From assembly GCF_003228315.1 (NCBI RefSeq), contig NZ_CP029693.1, positions 2,232,001 through 2,296,000 of the forward strand: a stretch of DNA of 64,000 nucleotides. Direction: 5' to 3'. This stretch comes from Pseudomonas putida. GTDB lineage: Bacteria > Pseudomonadota > Gammaproteobacteria > Pseudomonadales > Pseudomonadaceae. The translations under genes and the position numbers were made by a program. The notes below the pieces were generated by a model that was not told where the DNA came from, did not search any database, and was given only the letters and a program-made list of their open reading frames with translations. Positions within the stretch are counted from its first letter, which is position 1, and each line of letters opens with the position of its first letter. Shown piece by piece: positions 17,904-28,743 of this stretch.

Positions 17904-20900
17904 TCAGAAACCCATGCTGAAACTGATCGTCATCGCATGGTCTTCGTTCTTGCTCGATACCTGCCCCGAATAACCGATGCCCAGTTTCGCACTCGGGCTG
18001 ACCTGGAAGTCCACGCCCGCTTCGAGCAGGGCGCTGTCTTCGGCAATCGGTACGCCCTGGGTGCTGAACGACGCGCCACCGTCGATGAAGGTCAGGTCGG
18101 CGTCGGGCTTGGTGTCGCCGAAGGCATGCCGCCAGCCGACGGCCGCGCGCGGGGTGAATTGCCCGCCGTTATCGAGAGTGATGACCTTGCCGGCACGCAG
18201 GCCCAGGGTGGAAAAGGTGATGTCCTGATCGGCATCAGCCTTCAAGCGCCCGATGCCACCTTTTTCGTGGGCGGTATCGCTGTCGTAGTTGACGTAGGCC
18301 AGGCCGGCGAACGGTTCCAGGGCAACACCACCGGCTTCGACGGTGTAGCCGACTTCACCGAACACCTGGGCACTGCGGGCGTCGTAGTGGGCTTTGAGGC
18401 GATCGTTGTAGGTGCCGACGCTGACGTCGCGCTTGGTCTCGATGTCATGCCAGCTGTAGGCCGCACCGAGGCGCACCGCCAGGGCATCGAACTGCGAGTT
18501 CAGATACGCCGCCAGGTGATAGCTCTCCACCGTGGCGTCCGAACGCCGGTCATGGGCATCGATGTCGCTGCGGGTGTAGCCGGCGGCCATGCCCACGCGC
18601 CATTGGTCATCGAGCTGCTTGTCGGTGCCGAGCATGAAGCCGCTGAGGTTGCGATCCAGGCTGGCGCTGTTGCTGTCGCCGTCCGAGTCGCCCCAGGCGC
18701 CAAGCGCACGAATCCAGCCGACCATTTCCCCATGGCAACCGTTGCTGCTCAGCTGGTTGTCGCTGGGTGCCAGGGCGCGGCGTGGATCGCTCGAACCACT
18801 GCAGGACGGTTGGCGCATGCGATCGTTGACCGCGTCGCGGATGTAGCGCGAGTCCTCGAGAATGGTGCTGGCGGTACTGGCGTGGATTTCCCCGGACAGG
18901 CTGTCATAGGCGGCGCGAGCACCGGCGATGTCGAGGCCGAGGATCTGCCTGCGCAGCTCTAGACCCTGCGGACCGTTGCGGTCCAGGGCCGACGCCGTGC
19001 CACGCTGGTTGCCGGTGGCGGCGATATCGGTGAACGCGTACTCGTTGCGGTTGACCGCCAGGGACACCTGGTTGGGGTCATACACCAGTTCGGTGTCGTA
19101 GAACGCATAGGTCGGCAGGTTGGTGCTGCTGAAGGTGCCGTTGACGCCGCCACCGGCGGTGATCAGCGAGTACACGGCGCTGCCGGTCAAGGGCACCTGA
19201 TTGTTCACTTGCAGGCCGCCGCCAAGGCTGGCGGAACCGCCAACCACCAGCGGCGTGGCGTCCGGCGAGCTGACGGTCAGGGCCAGCACGCCGTCGGCGG
19301 CGTTGGTCAGGTTGCCGGCCACGCTCAGGTTGCCCACCGCCGCGCCCGACGACACCACTCCGTGGTTGACCACCGAGCCGACGCTACCGTTACCACTGAG
19401 GGCCGCGCCATTGGCCACGGTCACCTGCCCGGCCAGCGAGGACGGCGCCAGGCGGCTGCCGACCTGCAACACGCCCTGATCCACCGCCACGGTGCCGCTG
19501 AACGGCTGGATGTCGGTCAACAACAAGGTGCCGCCGCCGCGTTTGGCCATCGCCCCGGTGCCGCTGAGCACCCCGTTGAACTGGCCATCGACGTTCTGCT
19601 GGAACACCAGCAAGGCGTTGTCGAGGATATTGCCCTGCAGGCTGGTGGTATTGCCGACCAGCGTACCGCCGCTGACCGTGGTGCCACCGCTGTAGGTGTT
19701 GGCGCCGCTGAGGATCAGGGTGCCCGAATCGAGTTTCTCGATGCCGCCACTGCCCACCAGCGGCACGCTGATTTCGGTGCTCACCCCGGCATTGACCCGC
19801 ACCGGTGCCAGGCTGCCGTCGGGACCATTGACCGGCGTCAGCGTGCCGCCCGCGCCGGGCACCAGGCTGTAGCCGTTGTCGAGGAATTGCAGGCCGGTGA
19901 AGTTTTGGTTGCCTACCACTGTCACCGTACCGCCCTGCCCGCCAAACACCGCGAACTGCCCGTTCCCGGCCAGCGCCTGGGTGCCGGTCGGGTCGGTCCA
20001 GACGGTGCCCGGCCCCCAGACGCCGCTGCCGCCACCGATGGTGCCGTCAGGGTTGGTGTTGCCGCCATTCCAGAACTGCACTTCACCCGGCGCGCCTTGC
20101 ACCAGCAGGTTGATCTGGTTGGCCAATGCGGTTTGCAGGGTCAGGTTGGCCGCCGATACCGGCAGGCTGCCATAGACCAGGCCGTTGTCGGTCAGGCTGC
20201 CGCCATAGCGGAACAGTTGATAGACCCCGGTGCCGAAGCCGCCGGCGTTGCTGATGTTCAGCGTGCCGTCGAGGGTCAGGTTACCGGCGACGTTGACCAC
20301 GGTGGTGGAACTGGCCGCCGAACCGAGGCTGAAGTCCAGGTTGCTGCCCGAGGACAACGCCAGGGAACCCACCGACAGCGGCGATGCACTGCCGCCACCG
20401 AGCAAGGTCGCACCGCTGGCCAGTTGCACCGCACCGCCGAGCTGGCCGCTGCCGCCGAGCTTCGCCCCGCTGGCGACATTGACGCTGGCGCTGTTCAGCA
20501 GTCCGTTGACGGTCAGCGTACCGGCCTGCACGTCGGTGTTGCCGGTGAAGGTGTTGTTGCCGGTCAGCAGTAGCGCGCCGGTGCCGGTTTTGTTCAGGCT
20601 GCCGGCACCGGTGAGGTTGCCGGTGTATCTGCCATCGCTGTTCTGTTCGAAGGTCAGGGCTGCGTTGTTGACGATGGCGCCTTGCAGGCTGCTGGTGTCG
20701 CCGCGAGTGCTGCCGTCGTTGAGCGTGGTGCCGCCGTTGTAGGTGTTGGCGCCACTGAGCACCAGTTCTCCTGCGCCGTTTTTCACCAGACTGCCGGCGC
20801 CGCTGATGGCGCCGATCAGGGTGGTGTCCTGAGTGCCGGCGAGGGTCAGTTGCGCGCCGAGGTTGATGGCGTTGGCCAGTTGCAGCGCGGAGGTACTGTC

Positions 20901-23900
20901 GAGGGTGCCGTTGCCGAGCACACTGAGCGCGCCACTGCTGATCGCGCTGTTGTTGCCCAGCGTCAGTGTTCCGCCGGAGAGCTGGGTGCCGCCGCTGTAG
21001 CTGTTGTTGCCATCGAGTGTCAGGTTGGCCGCGCCGGTCTTGATCAGGCTGCCGCCGCCACTGATGTCACCATCCAGGGTCAGCGCATTGGAGCCGGCGA
21101 TGGTGAGCCCGCCATTGAGCACCACATCGTTGGCCAGGTTGACCGCCGTGTTGCTGTCCAGCGCCGTGCCGTTGGCGGCGGTCAACACACCGGTGCCCAG
21201 TGCCGCGTCGTTACCGAGCACAATTTTCCCGCCATTGAGCGCGGTGCCGCCGGTGTAGCCGTTGGCGGCGTTGAGCACCAAGGTGCCGGTGTCGTATTTA
21301 CCCAGCGTACCGGTACCGTTGAGTGCAACATCCAGGGTCGCGGTGACATTCGGGTCGACCCGCGCGGTGGCATTACCCAACGAACCATTGACCAGATTCA
21401 GCGAGCCCGAGGTGCCGTCCTGCAGGCTGTAGCCATCGGTGACGAACTGCAGGCCGGTGATGCTTTGCGCACCATCGACCGTCACGGTGCCCGCCGTGCC
21501 CTGGAACACCGCAAAGCTGTTGCTCCAGCCCTGGTTGGTGGTGCCGTTGACGTCCGTCCAGTTGGTGAGGCCGCTTCCCCAGGTGCCGCTGCCACCATCG
21601 ACCGAACCGTTGGCGACCGATTGGCTGCCATCCCAGAACTGCACGGTGACGCCCGGCACGGTGACCAGCAGATTGATCTGGTTGGCCAGCGCGGTTTGCA
21701 GGGTCAGATCGCCCGGGCTGACGCTACCCGGTACGGTGCCGATCAGCATGCCGTTGTCGGTCAGGCCGCCGGTGTAGTTGATCAACCGATACACGCCACT
21801 GCCGAAACCGCCGATGTCGCTGACGTTGAGGGTGCCGTCGAGGGTCAGGTTGCCGCCGACGTTGACCAGCGCATTGCCGCCACCGGAGACCGGTGTGCCG
21901 AGGCCGACGTCGAAGTTGGAGTTGCCGTTGAACACCAGCGAATTCACCGACAGGGTGCTGCCGGTGGCGCCGGCCAGATGGCCGCCATCCGCCACGGTCA
22001 CCGCCCCGCCGAGCGAGCCGTCGCCGGTCAGGGTGCCGCCGCTGTTGACCAGCACACTGGCGCTGTCCAGCGAGCCGCTGACGTTCAAGGTCCCGGCGTT
22101 GACCGTGGTGTTGCCGGTCAGGCTGTTGAGGCCGGTCAGGGTCAGTGTACCGGTGCCGAGTTTGCTCAGTTCGCCGGTGCCGGTGAGCACACCGTCAAAG
22201 ATGCTGCTGGCATTGTTGCCGCCGATGCTCAGGGTGTTGCCGCCGCCGATCAGCGCAGTACCGCTGCCGGTCAGGCTGGCGAGGCTGCCGGAGCCGCCGA
22301 GATTGAGGGTTGCGGCATTGCCGAGGTTGACCCCTGCGTTGTTGCCCAATGCCGAGTTGCCCAGGGTCGTGAGGCTGCCGGACTGCACGTCGAAGGTGCC
22401 GCTGAAGGTGTTGTTGCCGGTCAGCGTCAGGTCTGCCAGACCGTTCTTGGTCAGGGTGCCCGCCCCGGCGATCACGCCGGCCAGGGTCAGGTTGTTATTA
22501 CCGGCCACGCTCAGGTCGGCATTGACGTTGATGTTGTTGGCCAGCACCAGCGGCGCGCTGGTGTCGAGGGTCGAGTCGCCGGCCACGGTCAACGCGCCGG
22601 AACCCAGACTGGCCGAGGTGCCGAGGGTCAGTGTGCCGTCATTGAGGGTGGTGCCGCCGGAGAAGGTGTTGATGCCGTTGAGGGTCAGGTTGGAGGCGCC
22701 ATCCTTGATCAGCCCGCCAGTGCCGCTGACCACGCCACTGAGCGCCACGTCGCTGCTGCCGGCATTGGTCAAGTTGGCGTTGAGCACCACATTGTTGCCC
22801 AGCGACACCGAAGTGTTGCTGTCCAGCGACGAGGCACCGGCCACGGTCAGGTTACCCAGGCCCAGGGCGCCGTTGCTGCCGGCGGTCAGGCTGCCGGCAT
22901 TGAGGGTAATGCCCCCGAGGAAGTTGTTGGCGCCGCTCAAGGTCAGGTTGGCCGCGCCGTTTTTGCTCAGGCTGCCGGCGCCATTGATAGCCCCGCTCAA
23001 TGTCAGGTCGTCGCTGCCGACGATGCCGAGATTGCCCGCCAGATTGATGGCGTTGCCCACACTGACGGCGCTGTCGGCATCCAGCGTGGTGCCGTTCGCC
23101 GCGTTCAGGGTGGCCGAGCCCAGCGCGCTGTTCGACGCCAGAATCAACCCGCCGGCATTCAGCGCCACCGGTCCGAGGAAGCTGTTATTGCCAACGAGGG
23201 TCAAGTTGGCCGAGCCGTTCTTGATCAGCCCGCCGGTGCCGTCGATCACGCCGTTGAGGGTCAACGCATTGCTGCCCAGCACCGTGAGGTTGCCGTTGAG
23301 CGTGGCGTTGTTGTCCAGGGTCACCGCCGTGTTGCTGTCCAGTTGTGTGCCGGCGTTGGCAATCAGGGTACCGGTACCCAGTGCGGTATTGCTGCCCACC
23401 ACCAGGGTGCCGCCATCGAGCTGGGTGTCGCCGGTGTAGCTGTTGGCGCCGTTGAGCACCAGGGTGCCGGCGTCGAGTTTGTTGAGGATGCCGCTGCCGT
23501 CGATGTTCACGCCGACCGTGGCGGTCACGCCCGGATCGACCCGCATCGCCGTAGTGCCACCGCTGCCATTGACGGCAGTCAGCAACCCCGAGGTACCGTT
23601 GACCACGTTGTAGCCATCGGTGAGGAACTGCATCCCGGTGAACAGTTGTGTGCCGTTGACCGACACCGTGCCGGCCGTGCCCTGGAACACCGCGAAGTCG
23701 CCGGCCCAGGTCTGGTTCACGGTGCCGCTGGAATTGGTCCAGTTGGTGCCGCCGGCACTCCAGGTGCCGGTGCCGCCATCCACGGTGCCATTGGCGATCG
23801 TCTGGCTGCCGTCCCAGAAACGCAGGTTGGTGTTGGGTGCCGACACCACCAGGTTGACCTGGTTGCCAAGGGTCTGCACGAGGATGTCGCCGAGGCCGTA

Positions 23901-26900
23901 ACCCACCGGCACGCCGGCCACGGTCAGGCCGTTGTCGGTCAGTGCACCGATGTAGTTGAACAGGCGATAGACACCGACACCGAAACCGCCGGCATCGGTG
24001 ACGTTGAGATTACCGTCGAGGGTCAGGTTGCCGCCGATGTTCATCAGCGAGCTGGTCGATGGCGTTGCGAGGTTTGCGTCGACGTTGCTGTTGGCGGTGA
24101 GGATCAGCGACGAGGTGGACAAGGTATTGCCCGAGGACAACGCCAGATGACCACCGTTGTTGATGGTGATGACGCCAAGCGCCGAACCGGTGCCAGTGAG
24201 GGTCGCACCGTTGTTGACGTTGAGCTGGGTACTGGCCAGCGAACCGGTGAGATTCAGCGTACCGGCGTTGACATTGGTGTTGCCGGTAAGGCCGTTGCTG
24301 CCGGTGAGGTTCAGGGTCCCGGTACCGACTTTGGTCAGCGCACCGCTGCCACCGAGGTCGCCGTCAAAGGTGCTGGTGTTGCTCAGGCCGCCCACGGTCA
24401 GGGTGTTGCCGCCGGCGATCTGTACACTGCCGCTGCCGCTCAGCCCGTTGAGGCTGGCGCTGCTGTTGAGATAGAGATTCGCACCGGCGCTGATGTTGGC
24501 GCCGGAGGTGTTGCCCAGCGCACCGCTGCTCACGGTGGTGACGCTGCCGGAGGCGATGTTCAGCGCACCGGTGAAGGTGTTGTTGCCGCTGAGCGTCAGA
24601 TCGCCGAAGCCGTCCTTGGTCAGACTGCCGGCGCCATCGATCACGCCGCTGAGGTTCAGGGTGTTGCTGCCGGCCAGGGTCAGGCCGGCGTTGAGGGTGA
24701 TGTTGTTGCCGATGCTCATGCCGGTGCTGGTGTCCAGCGTCGAAGCGCCACCGACGGTCAGGCCGCCACTGCCCAATGCTGCGGCCGAGCCCAGTGTCAG
24801 CGTACCCGCGTTGAGCGTACTGCCACCGCTGTAAGTATTGGTGCCGTTGACGGTCAAGTTGGCCGCGCCGTTCTTGATCAACTGGCCGGCGCCGCTGATC
24901 ACGCCGCCGAGGGTCAGGTCCTGGGTGCCGCCGACGCTCAGCGCCGCATTGAGCACGACGGCGTTGGCCAGGCTGACCAGCGGCGAACTACTGTCGAGCG
25001 TTGCCGCGCCGCCGACGGTCAAGGCGCCGGTGCCCAGTGCCGAGCTGTTGCCGACGGTCAGGCTGCCAGCGTTGAGGGTGGTGCCGCCGACGTAGGTATT
25101 GGTGCCATTCAGATTCAGATTGGCCGCGCCGTTTTTCACCAGGCTGCCGGCCCCGGCGACCGTTCCGGTGAGGGTCAGATCCGCGCTGCCGCCGATGTTC
25201 ATGGCCCCGGCGAGGTTGACTTGATTGCCCAGGGTGACGGCGGTGTTGGTATCCAGCGTGGTGCCCGCCGCTGCGTTCAAACTACCGCTGCCGATCGCGG
25301 TATTACTGCCGACAATCAATTTGCCGACGTTCAGCGCTGTATTGCCGAAGTAGGTGTTGGCGCCATTGAGGATCAGGTCGGCGGGGCCGCTTTTGGTCAG
25401 GCCGCCGACACCGGAGACCACGCCCGCGAGGGTCAGCGCGTTGCTGCCGCCGATGGTCACGTTGCCGCCGAGGTTGACGTTGTTGGCCAGGCTGGCCGCG
25501 GTGCTGGCGTCCAGTGTGGTGTTGTTGCCGGCGTTGAGGATGCCAGTGCCGAGGGCGGTGTTGGAGCCGACGACCAGTGTCCCGGCGTTCAGCGATGTAG
25601 CACCGGTATAAGTGTTGTTGCCGGTCAGGGTCAGGGTCGAAGAACCGGTCTTGATCAGGTTGCTGCCGCCGCTGATCACGCCGCCTAGGGTCAGCGGGTT
25701 GGCGCCGCCGGCGGTGAGGTTGGCGTTGAGCGCAATCGCGTTGTTCAGCGTCACGTTGGCGCTGCTGTTGAGCGTTGCGCCCGCCCCGCCCACGGTCAGC
25801 GTGCCGGTACCGAGTGCCGCGCCGTTGCCGACGGTCAGGCTGCCGGCGTTGAGCGCGGTGCCGCCGGTGAAGGTGTTGGCGCCGTTGAGGGTCAGGTTGG
25901 CCGTGCCGTTCTTGATCAACTGGCTGGCGCCGCTGAGCACGCCGCCCAGGATCATGCCGTTGCTGCCGCCGATGGCCAGGTTGCCGTTGAGGGCGACGTT
26001 ATTGTTCAGGATGACCGAGGTGTTGCTGTCGAGGGTCGCGGCATTCGCCACGGTCAGGTTGCCGCTGCCCAGTGCGGCGGCGTTGCCAACGGTCAGGGTC
26101 CCGGCGTTCAGGGTGGTGCCACCGCTGAAGGTGTTGGCGCCGTTGAGAATCAGGTTGGCGGCCCCGTTCTTGGTCAGCCCGCCGCTGCCGCTGACCACGC
26201 CGCCCAAGGTCAGGTTGGCGTTGCCGGCGACATTCAGGTTGCCGCCGAGGGCGACGGCGTTGCCCAGCGCCACCGCGGTGCTCGCGTCGAGGGTGGTGCC
26301 CGCCGCCGTGGTCAGTGCGCCGGTACCCAGCGCGGTGTTGGAGCCGACGATCAGCGTCCCGCTGTTCAGCGCGGTGCCGCCGGAGAAGGTGTTGTTGCCA
26401 CTGAGGGTCAGGTTCGCCGTGCCACCCTTGAGCAGGTTGCCGGCGCCGCTGATGACGCCGCTCAGGCCCAAGGCCTGAGTGCCGCCAATGGTCAGCCCGC
26501 CTGCCAGCGCGACCGCGTTGGCCAGGGTCACCGCCGTGGTCGCATCCAGCGTGGTGCCGGCCGCCGCGTTCAATGCGCCCGTGCCGAGGGCGGTGTTGCT
26601 GCCGACGAACAAGCTGCCGCCGTTGAGCGCGGTGGTGCCGCTGTTGGTGTTGTTGCCGGTGAGGGTCAGGCTGGCGCTGCCGCTTTTGTTGATCGCGCCG
26701 GTGCCGGACACGATGCCGGCCAGGGTCAGGGCATTGCTGCCGAGCACGTTCAACGCACCGGTGATGCCGACGTTGTTGGCCAGGGTCACGTTGCCTGTGC
26801 TGTCGAGGCTGGTGCCGTTGCTGGTGTTGAGCACACCGGTGCCCAAGGCGTTGTTGTTGCCGACGCGCAAGGTGCCGGCGCTGAGGCTGGTGATCCCGGT

Positions 26901-28421
26901 GTAGGTGTTGATGCCATTGAGGGTCAGACTGCCGCTGCCGGTTTTGGTCAGGTTGGCGGCGCCGCTGATCACCCCGCCCAGGGTCAGCGCACCGGTGCCG
27001 GTCGCGGTCAGGGTGCTGTTGAGGGTGATCGCGTTAGCCAGCGAAATCGGCGCCGTCGCCGAAATGCTCGAAGAGCCGCCAACGGTGATGCCGCCGCTGC
27101 TGAACGCCTGGTTGTTGCCCACCAGCACGGTGCCGCCGTTGAGCACGGTGTTGCCGTAGTAAGTGTTGATGCCATTGAGATTGATCTGGCCGCTGCCGAT
27201 CTTGGTCAGGCCGCCGGTGCCAGAGATCACCCCGTTGAGGGTCATGCCATTGATGCCCTGCAGGGTCAGGCCAGTCCCGCCCAGATTGATCTGGTTGGCC
27301 AGCGTCAAACCGGCATTGCTGGCCTGAAGTATCCCGCCATTGGACGTCAGCACACCGCTGCCGAACGCCGCGTTGTCGTTGAACTGCGCGACACCGCCAT
27401 TGAGCGTGGTCGCGCCACTGACCAGCGGTCCCTGCAAGGTCCAGGTGCCGCTGTTGAGGGTCAGGTTGTTGAAGTTGACGTAGGTCGCGCTGGAAGCCGT
27501 GCCGGTCCCGGTGGTGCCGCCACCGAGGCCGATCGGGTTTTGCAGGATCAGCGTGTTGGTGCCCGCCGCACCGCCATCGATCGTCCCGGTCGGAGCGAAG
27601 GTCAGGTTGATGCCGATCAGCCCGCCGAGGCCAATACTGACTTGCACGCCATCACCGACGTTAACGGTGGAACCGGTGATCGCGTAGAAGGTGTTGGTGC
27701 TGCCCGCCCCCATCGACACGCCGCCGGTGATGTTGCCGGCGTTGGTGAAGGTGTTGCCCGCCACCGAGGTTTCGAACGCGACCCGGCCGTTGATCGTGCC
27801 GCTGGCACTGTTGGTCATGTTGACTTGCGAACCGCCATACACCCCGACCACTGGCGTATCGGCCAGGGTGATCCCGCCGACCGACAACCCGGTGGAGGTG
27901 ATGGTGCCGTCGTTGGTGATGGTCGTGGTGCCCGACACCGAGTTGTTCACGCCAATCCCCAGACCGTCGATGCTGGTCAGGTTGAGGCCGAGCAACATGC
28001 CGGTGCCGCGAATGATCCCCGTGGTGTTGTTGGCAATGCTGATGGTGCTGGTGGCGCCGGTGCCGATGAACGCAGCCCCACTGAGTATCGACACCAGCCC
28101 CAGCAGCGCAGGGTCGAGGGTGCCGGAGTTGTTCAGGTTGATGTTGGCCCCGGTCAGGTTGATCACCTTGCCGCCCAGGGTGGCGTTCATCTGCGCGCCG
28201 TTGGTGACGTTGACCGTCAGGCCGCTGGAGGCACTGCTGTAGTCATTGAGAAACAGCGGCAGGGTCGGCACGCCGGAGCAGGTAATGGTCGAGCCGGCGG
28301 CGGAACAGGTGGCCAGTGCCTGTGGACTGAGCGCACCGAAGGCAAGCCCGAGACTCAATTGCACGGCAAGGGAAAGCGGGGAAATACGCGAAACCAGGGC
28401 AATACCGAACCTTGCGTCCAC
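17904..28421 (-). CDS. Giant autotransporter adhesin with passenger repeats (PATR)
   Basis: 3505 residues from the GTG at 28421, five bases after AAAGGAG. An N-terminal signal peptide ends near SPQALA. The passenger is mainly tandem 70-75-residue units of the autotransporter-associated repeat type, such as NGANTFSGGTTLNAGTLTVG followed by LGSGNLTV, which should form a long right-handed beta-helix on the cell surface. Three copies of a larger module start with FWDGSQ or FWNGGN near residues 1530, 2255 and 2780. They are each preceded by GGNLTLDGTLNVS-type and VYRLxNY segments. The barrel, about residues 3230-3505, begins at GEMVGWIRALGAW and ends with the terminal Phe of SFSMGF. Likely roles are adhesion, aggregation or biofilm formation. 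It is a single-gene unit; only four or so cysteines occur near the N-terminus and linker. Confidence 0.93.
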   Translation of the reverse strand: MDARFGIALVSRISPLSLAVQLSLGLAFGALSPQALATCSAAGSTITCSGVPTLPLFLNDYSSASSGLTVNVTNGAQMNATLGGKVINLTGANINLNNSGTLDPALLGLVSILSGAAFIGTGATSTISIANNTTGIIRGTGMLLGLNLTSIDGLGIGVNNSVSGTTTITNDGTITSTGLSVGGITLADTPVVGVYGGSQVNMTNSASGTINGRVAFETSVAGNTFTNAGNITGGVSMGAGSTNTFYAITGSTVNVGDGVQVSIGLGGLIGINLTFAPTGTIDGGAAGTNTLILQNPIGLGGGTTGTGTASSATYVNFNNLTLNSGTWTLQGPLVSGATTLNGGVAQFNDNAAFGSGVLTSNGGILQASNAGLTLANQINLGGTGLTLQGINGMTLNGVISGTGGLTKIGSGQINLNGINTYYGNTVLNGGTVLVGNNQAFSSGGITVGGSSSISATAPISLANAITLNSTLTATGTGALTLGGVISGAANLTKTGSGSLTLNGINTYTGITSLSAGTLRVGNNNALGTGVLNTSNGTSLDSTGNVTLANNVGITGALNVLGSNALTLAGIVSGTGAINKSGSASLTLTGNNTNSGTTALNGGSLFVGSNTALGTGALNAAAGTTLDATTAVTLANAVALAGGLTIGGTQALGLSGVISGAGNLLKGGTANLTLSGNNTFSGGTALNSGTLIVGSNTALGTGALTTAAGTTLDASTAVALGNAVALGGNLNVAGNANLTLGGVVSGSGGLTKNGAANLILNGANTFSGGTTLNAGTLTVGNAAALGSGNLTVANAATLDSNTSVILNNNVALNGNLAIGGSNGMILGGVLSGASQLIKNGTANLTLNGANTFTGGTALNAGSLTVGNGAALGTGTLTVGGAGATLNSSANVTLNNAIALNANLTAGGANPLTLGGVISGGSNLIKTGSSTLTLTGNNTYTGATSLNAGTLVVGSNTALGTGILNAGNNTTLDASTAASLANNVNLGGNVTIGGSNALTLAGVVSGVGGLTKSGPADLILNGANTYFGNTALNVGKLIVGSNTAIGSGSLNAAAGTTLDTNTAVTLGNQVNLAGAMNIGGSADLTLTGTVAGAGSLVKNGAANLNLNGTNTYVGGTTLNAGSLTVGNSSALGTGALTVGGAATLDSSSPLVSLANAVVLNAALSVGGTQDLTLGGVISGAGQLIKNGAANLTVNGTNTYSGGSTLNAGTLTLGSAAALGSGGLTVGGASTLDTSTGMSIGNNITLNAGLTLAGSNTLNLSGVIDGAGSLTKDGFGDLTLSGNNTFTGALNIASGSVTTVSSGALGNTSGANISAGANLYLNSSASLNGLSGSGSVQIAGGNTLTVGGLSNTSTFDGDLGGSGALTKVGTGTLNLTGSNGLTGNTNVNAGTLNLTGSLASTQLNVNNGATLTGTGSALGVITINNGGHLALSSGNTLSTSSLILTANSNVDANLATPSTSSLMNIGGNLTLDGNLNVTDAGGFGVGVYRLFNYIGALTDNGLTVAGVPVGYGLGDILVQTLGNQVNLVVSAPNTNLRFWDGSQTIANGTVDGGTGTWSAGGTNWTNSSGTVNQTWAGDFAVFQGTAGTVSVNGTQLFTGMQFLTDGYNVVNGTSGLLTAVNGSGGTTAMRVDPGVTATVGVNIDGSGILNKLDAGTLVLNGANSYTGDTQLDGGTLVVGSNTALGTGTLIANAGTQLDSNTAVTLDNNATLNGNLTVLGSNALTLNGVIDGTGGLIKNGSANLTLVGNNSFLGPVALNAGGLILASNSALGSATLNAANGTTLDADSAVSVGNAINLAGNLGIVGSDDLTLSGAINGAGSLSKNGAANLTLSGANNFLGGITLNAGSLTAGSNGALGLGNLTVAGASSLDSNTSVSLGNNVVLNANLTNAGSSDVALSGVVSGTGGLIKDGASNLTLNGINTFSGGTTLNDGTLTLGTSASLGSGALTVAGDSTLDTSAPLVLANNINVNADLSVAGNNNLTLAGVIAGAGTLTKNGLADLTLTGNNTFSGTFDVQSGSLTTLGNSALGNNAGVNLGNAATLNLGGSGSLASLTGSGTALIGGGNTLSIGGNNASSIFDGVLTGTGELSKLGTGTLTLTGLNSLTGNTTVNAGTLNVSGSLDSASVLVNSGGTLTGDGSLGGAVTVADGGHLAGATGSTLSVNSLVFNGNSNFDVGLGTPVSGGGNALVNVGGNLTLDGTLNVSDIGGFGSGVYRLINYTGGLTDNGMLIGTVPGSVSPGDLTLQTALANQINLLVTVPGVTVQFWDGSQSVANGSVDGGSGTWGSGLTNWTDVNGTTNQGWSNSFAVFQGTAGTVTVDGAQSITGLQFVTDGYSLQDGTSGSLNLVNGSLGNATARVDPNVTATLDVALNGTGTLGKYDTGTLVLNAANGYTGGTALNGGKIVLGNDAALGTGVLTAANGTALDSNTAVNLANDVVLNGGLTIAGSNALTLDGDISGGGSLIKTGAANLTLDGNNSYSGGTQLSGGTLTLGNNSAISSGALSVLGNGTLDSTSALQLANAINLGAQLTLAGTQDTTLIGAISGAGSLVKNGAGELVLSGANTYNGGTTLNDGSTRGDTSSLQGAIVNNAALTFEQNSDGRYTGNLTGAGSLNKTGTGALLLTGNNTFTGNTDVQAGTLTVNGLLNSASVNVASGAKLGGSGQLGGAVQLASGATLLGGGSASPLSVGSLALSSGSNLDFSLGSAASSTTVVNVAGNLTLDGTLNISNAGGFGTGVYQLFRYGGSLTDNGLVYGSLPVSAANLTLQTALANQINLLVQGAPGEVQFWNGGNTNPDGTIGGGSGVWGPGTVWTDPTGTQALAGNGQFAVFGGQGGTVTVVGNQNFTGLQFLDNGYSLVPGAGGTLTPVNGPDGSLAPVRVNAGVSTEISVPLVGSGGIEKLDSGTLILSGANTYSGGTTVSGGTLVGNTTSLQGNILDNALLVFQQNVDGQFNGVLSGTGAMAKRGGGTLLLTDIQPFSGTVAVDQGVLQVGSRLAPSSLAGQVTVANGAALSGNGSVGSVVNHGVVSSGAAVGNLSVAGNLTNAADGVLALTVSSPDATPLVVGGSASLGGGLQVNNQVPLTGSAVYSLITAGGGVNGTFSSTNLPTYAFYDTELVYDPNQVSLAVNRNEYAFTDIAATGNQRGTASALDRNGPQGLELRRQILGLDIAGARAAYDSLSGEIHASTASTILEDSRYIRDAVNDRMRQPSCSGSSDPRRALAPSDNQLSSNGCHGEMVGWIRALGAWGDSDGDSNSASLDRNLSGFMLGTDKQLDDQWRVGMAAGYTRSDIDAHDRRSDATVESYHLAAYLNSQFDALAVRLGAAYSWHDIETKRDVSVGTYNDRLKAHYDARSAQVFGEVGYTVEAGGVALEPFAGLAYVNYDSDTAHEKGGIGRLKADADQDITFSTLGLRAGKVITLDNGGQFTPRAAVGWRHAFGDTKPDADLTFIDGGASFSTQGVPIAEDSALLEAGVDFQVSPSAKLGIGYSGQVSSKNEDHAMTISFSMGF

Positions 28422-28743
28422 AGGAGCTCCTTTCGTGGCATGACCACTTCAATCCATGAAGGGTGTGCAGCAATAACGGTGACTTGTTGATGCTGGATTC
28501 GAAACTGCTACGACCCATAAACCGTTTCATTCCTGACACACGGTAGTGGAGGGTCTGTGATGGGGCACGCATTAAATGGTGCTAATACTTTTGTTAGGGA
28601 GGGCTCAAGGTCTAGTGTTTGCGGGGGTTTCATGTGGGAGCGAGCCTGCTCGCGATGGCGGTCTGACCGTCAACATTGATGTTGAATGGGCTGACCTCAT
28701 CGCGAGCAGGCTCGCTCCTACAGGGGTAGGTGGCACCAGGGTA
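28422..28743. other. 322-bp upstream region of the giant autotransporter, with one REP doublet
   Basis: The first 200 bases upstream of the autotransporter start are relatively AT-rich and hold its ribosome site and probably its promoter. The REP doublet 28633-28723 separates this region from the oxidoreductase gene. No open frame is convincing. Confidence 0.55.
28633..28723. repeat. REP doublet, type A, short linker
   Basis: Inverted REP pair with TGTGGGAGCG at the left arm. The linker contains ACATTGATGTTGAA, shared with several other short-linker copies. Confidence 0.9.

Noticed and set aside
20682..25688. A 1668-codon open frame on the plus strand
   Set aside because: It lies wholly antisense to the autotransporter passenger. 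Its repeats mirror the repeats of that gene, its composition (Ala, Gly, Val, Gln-rich) is unlike a real protein and no ribosome site is seen.
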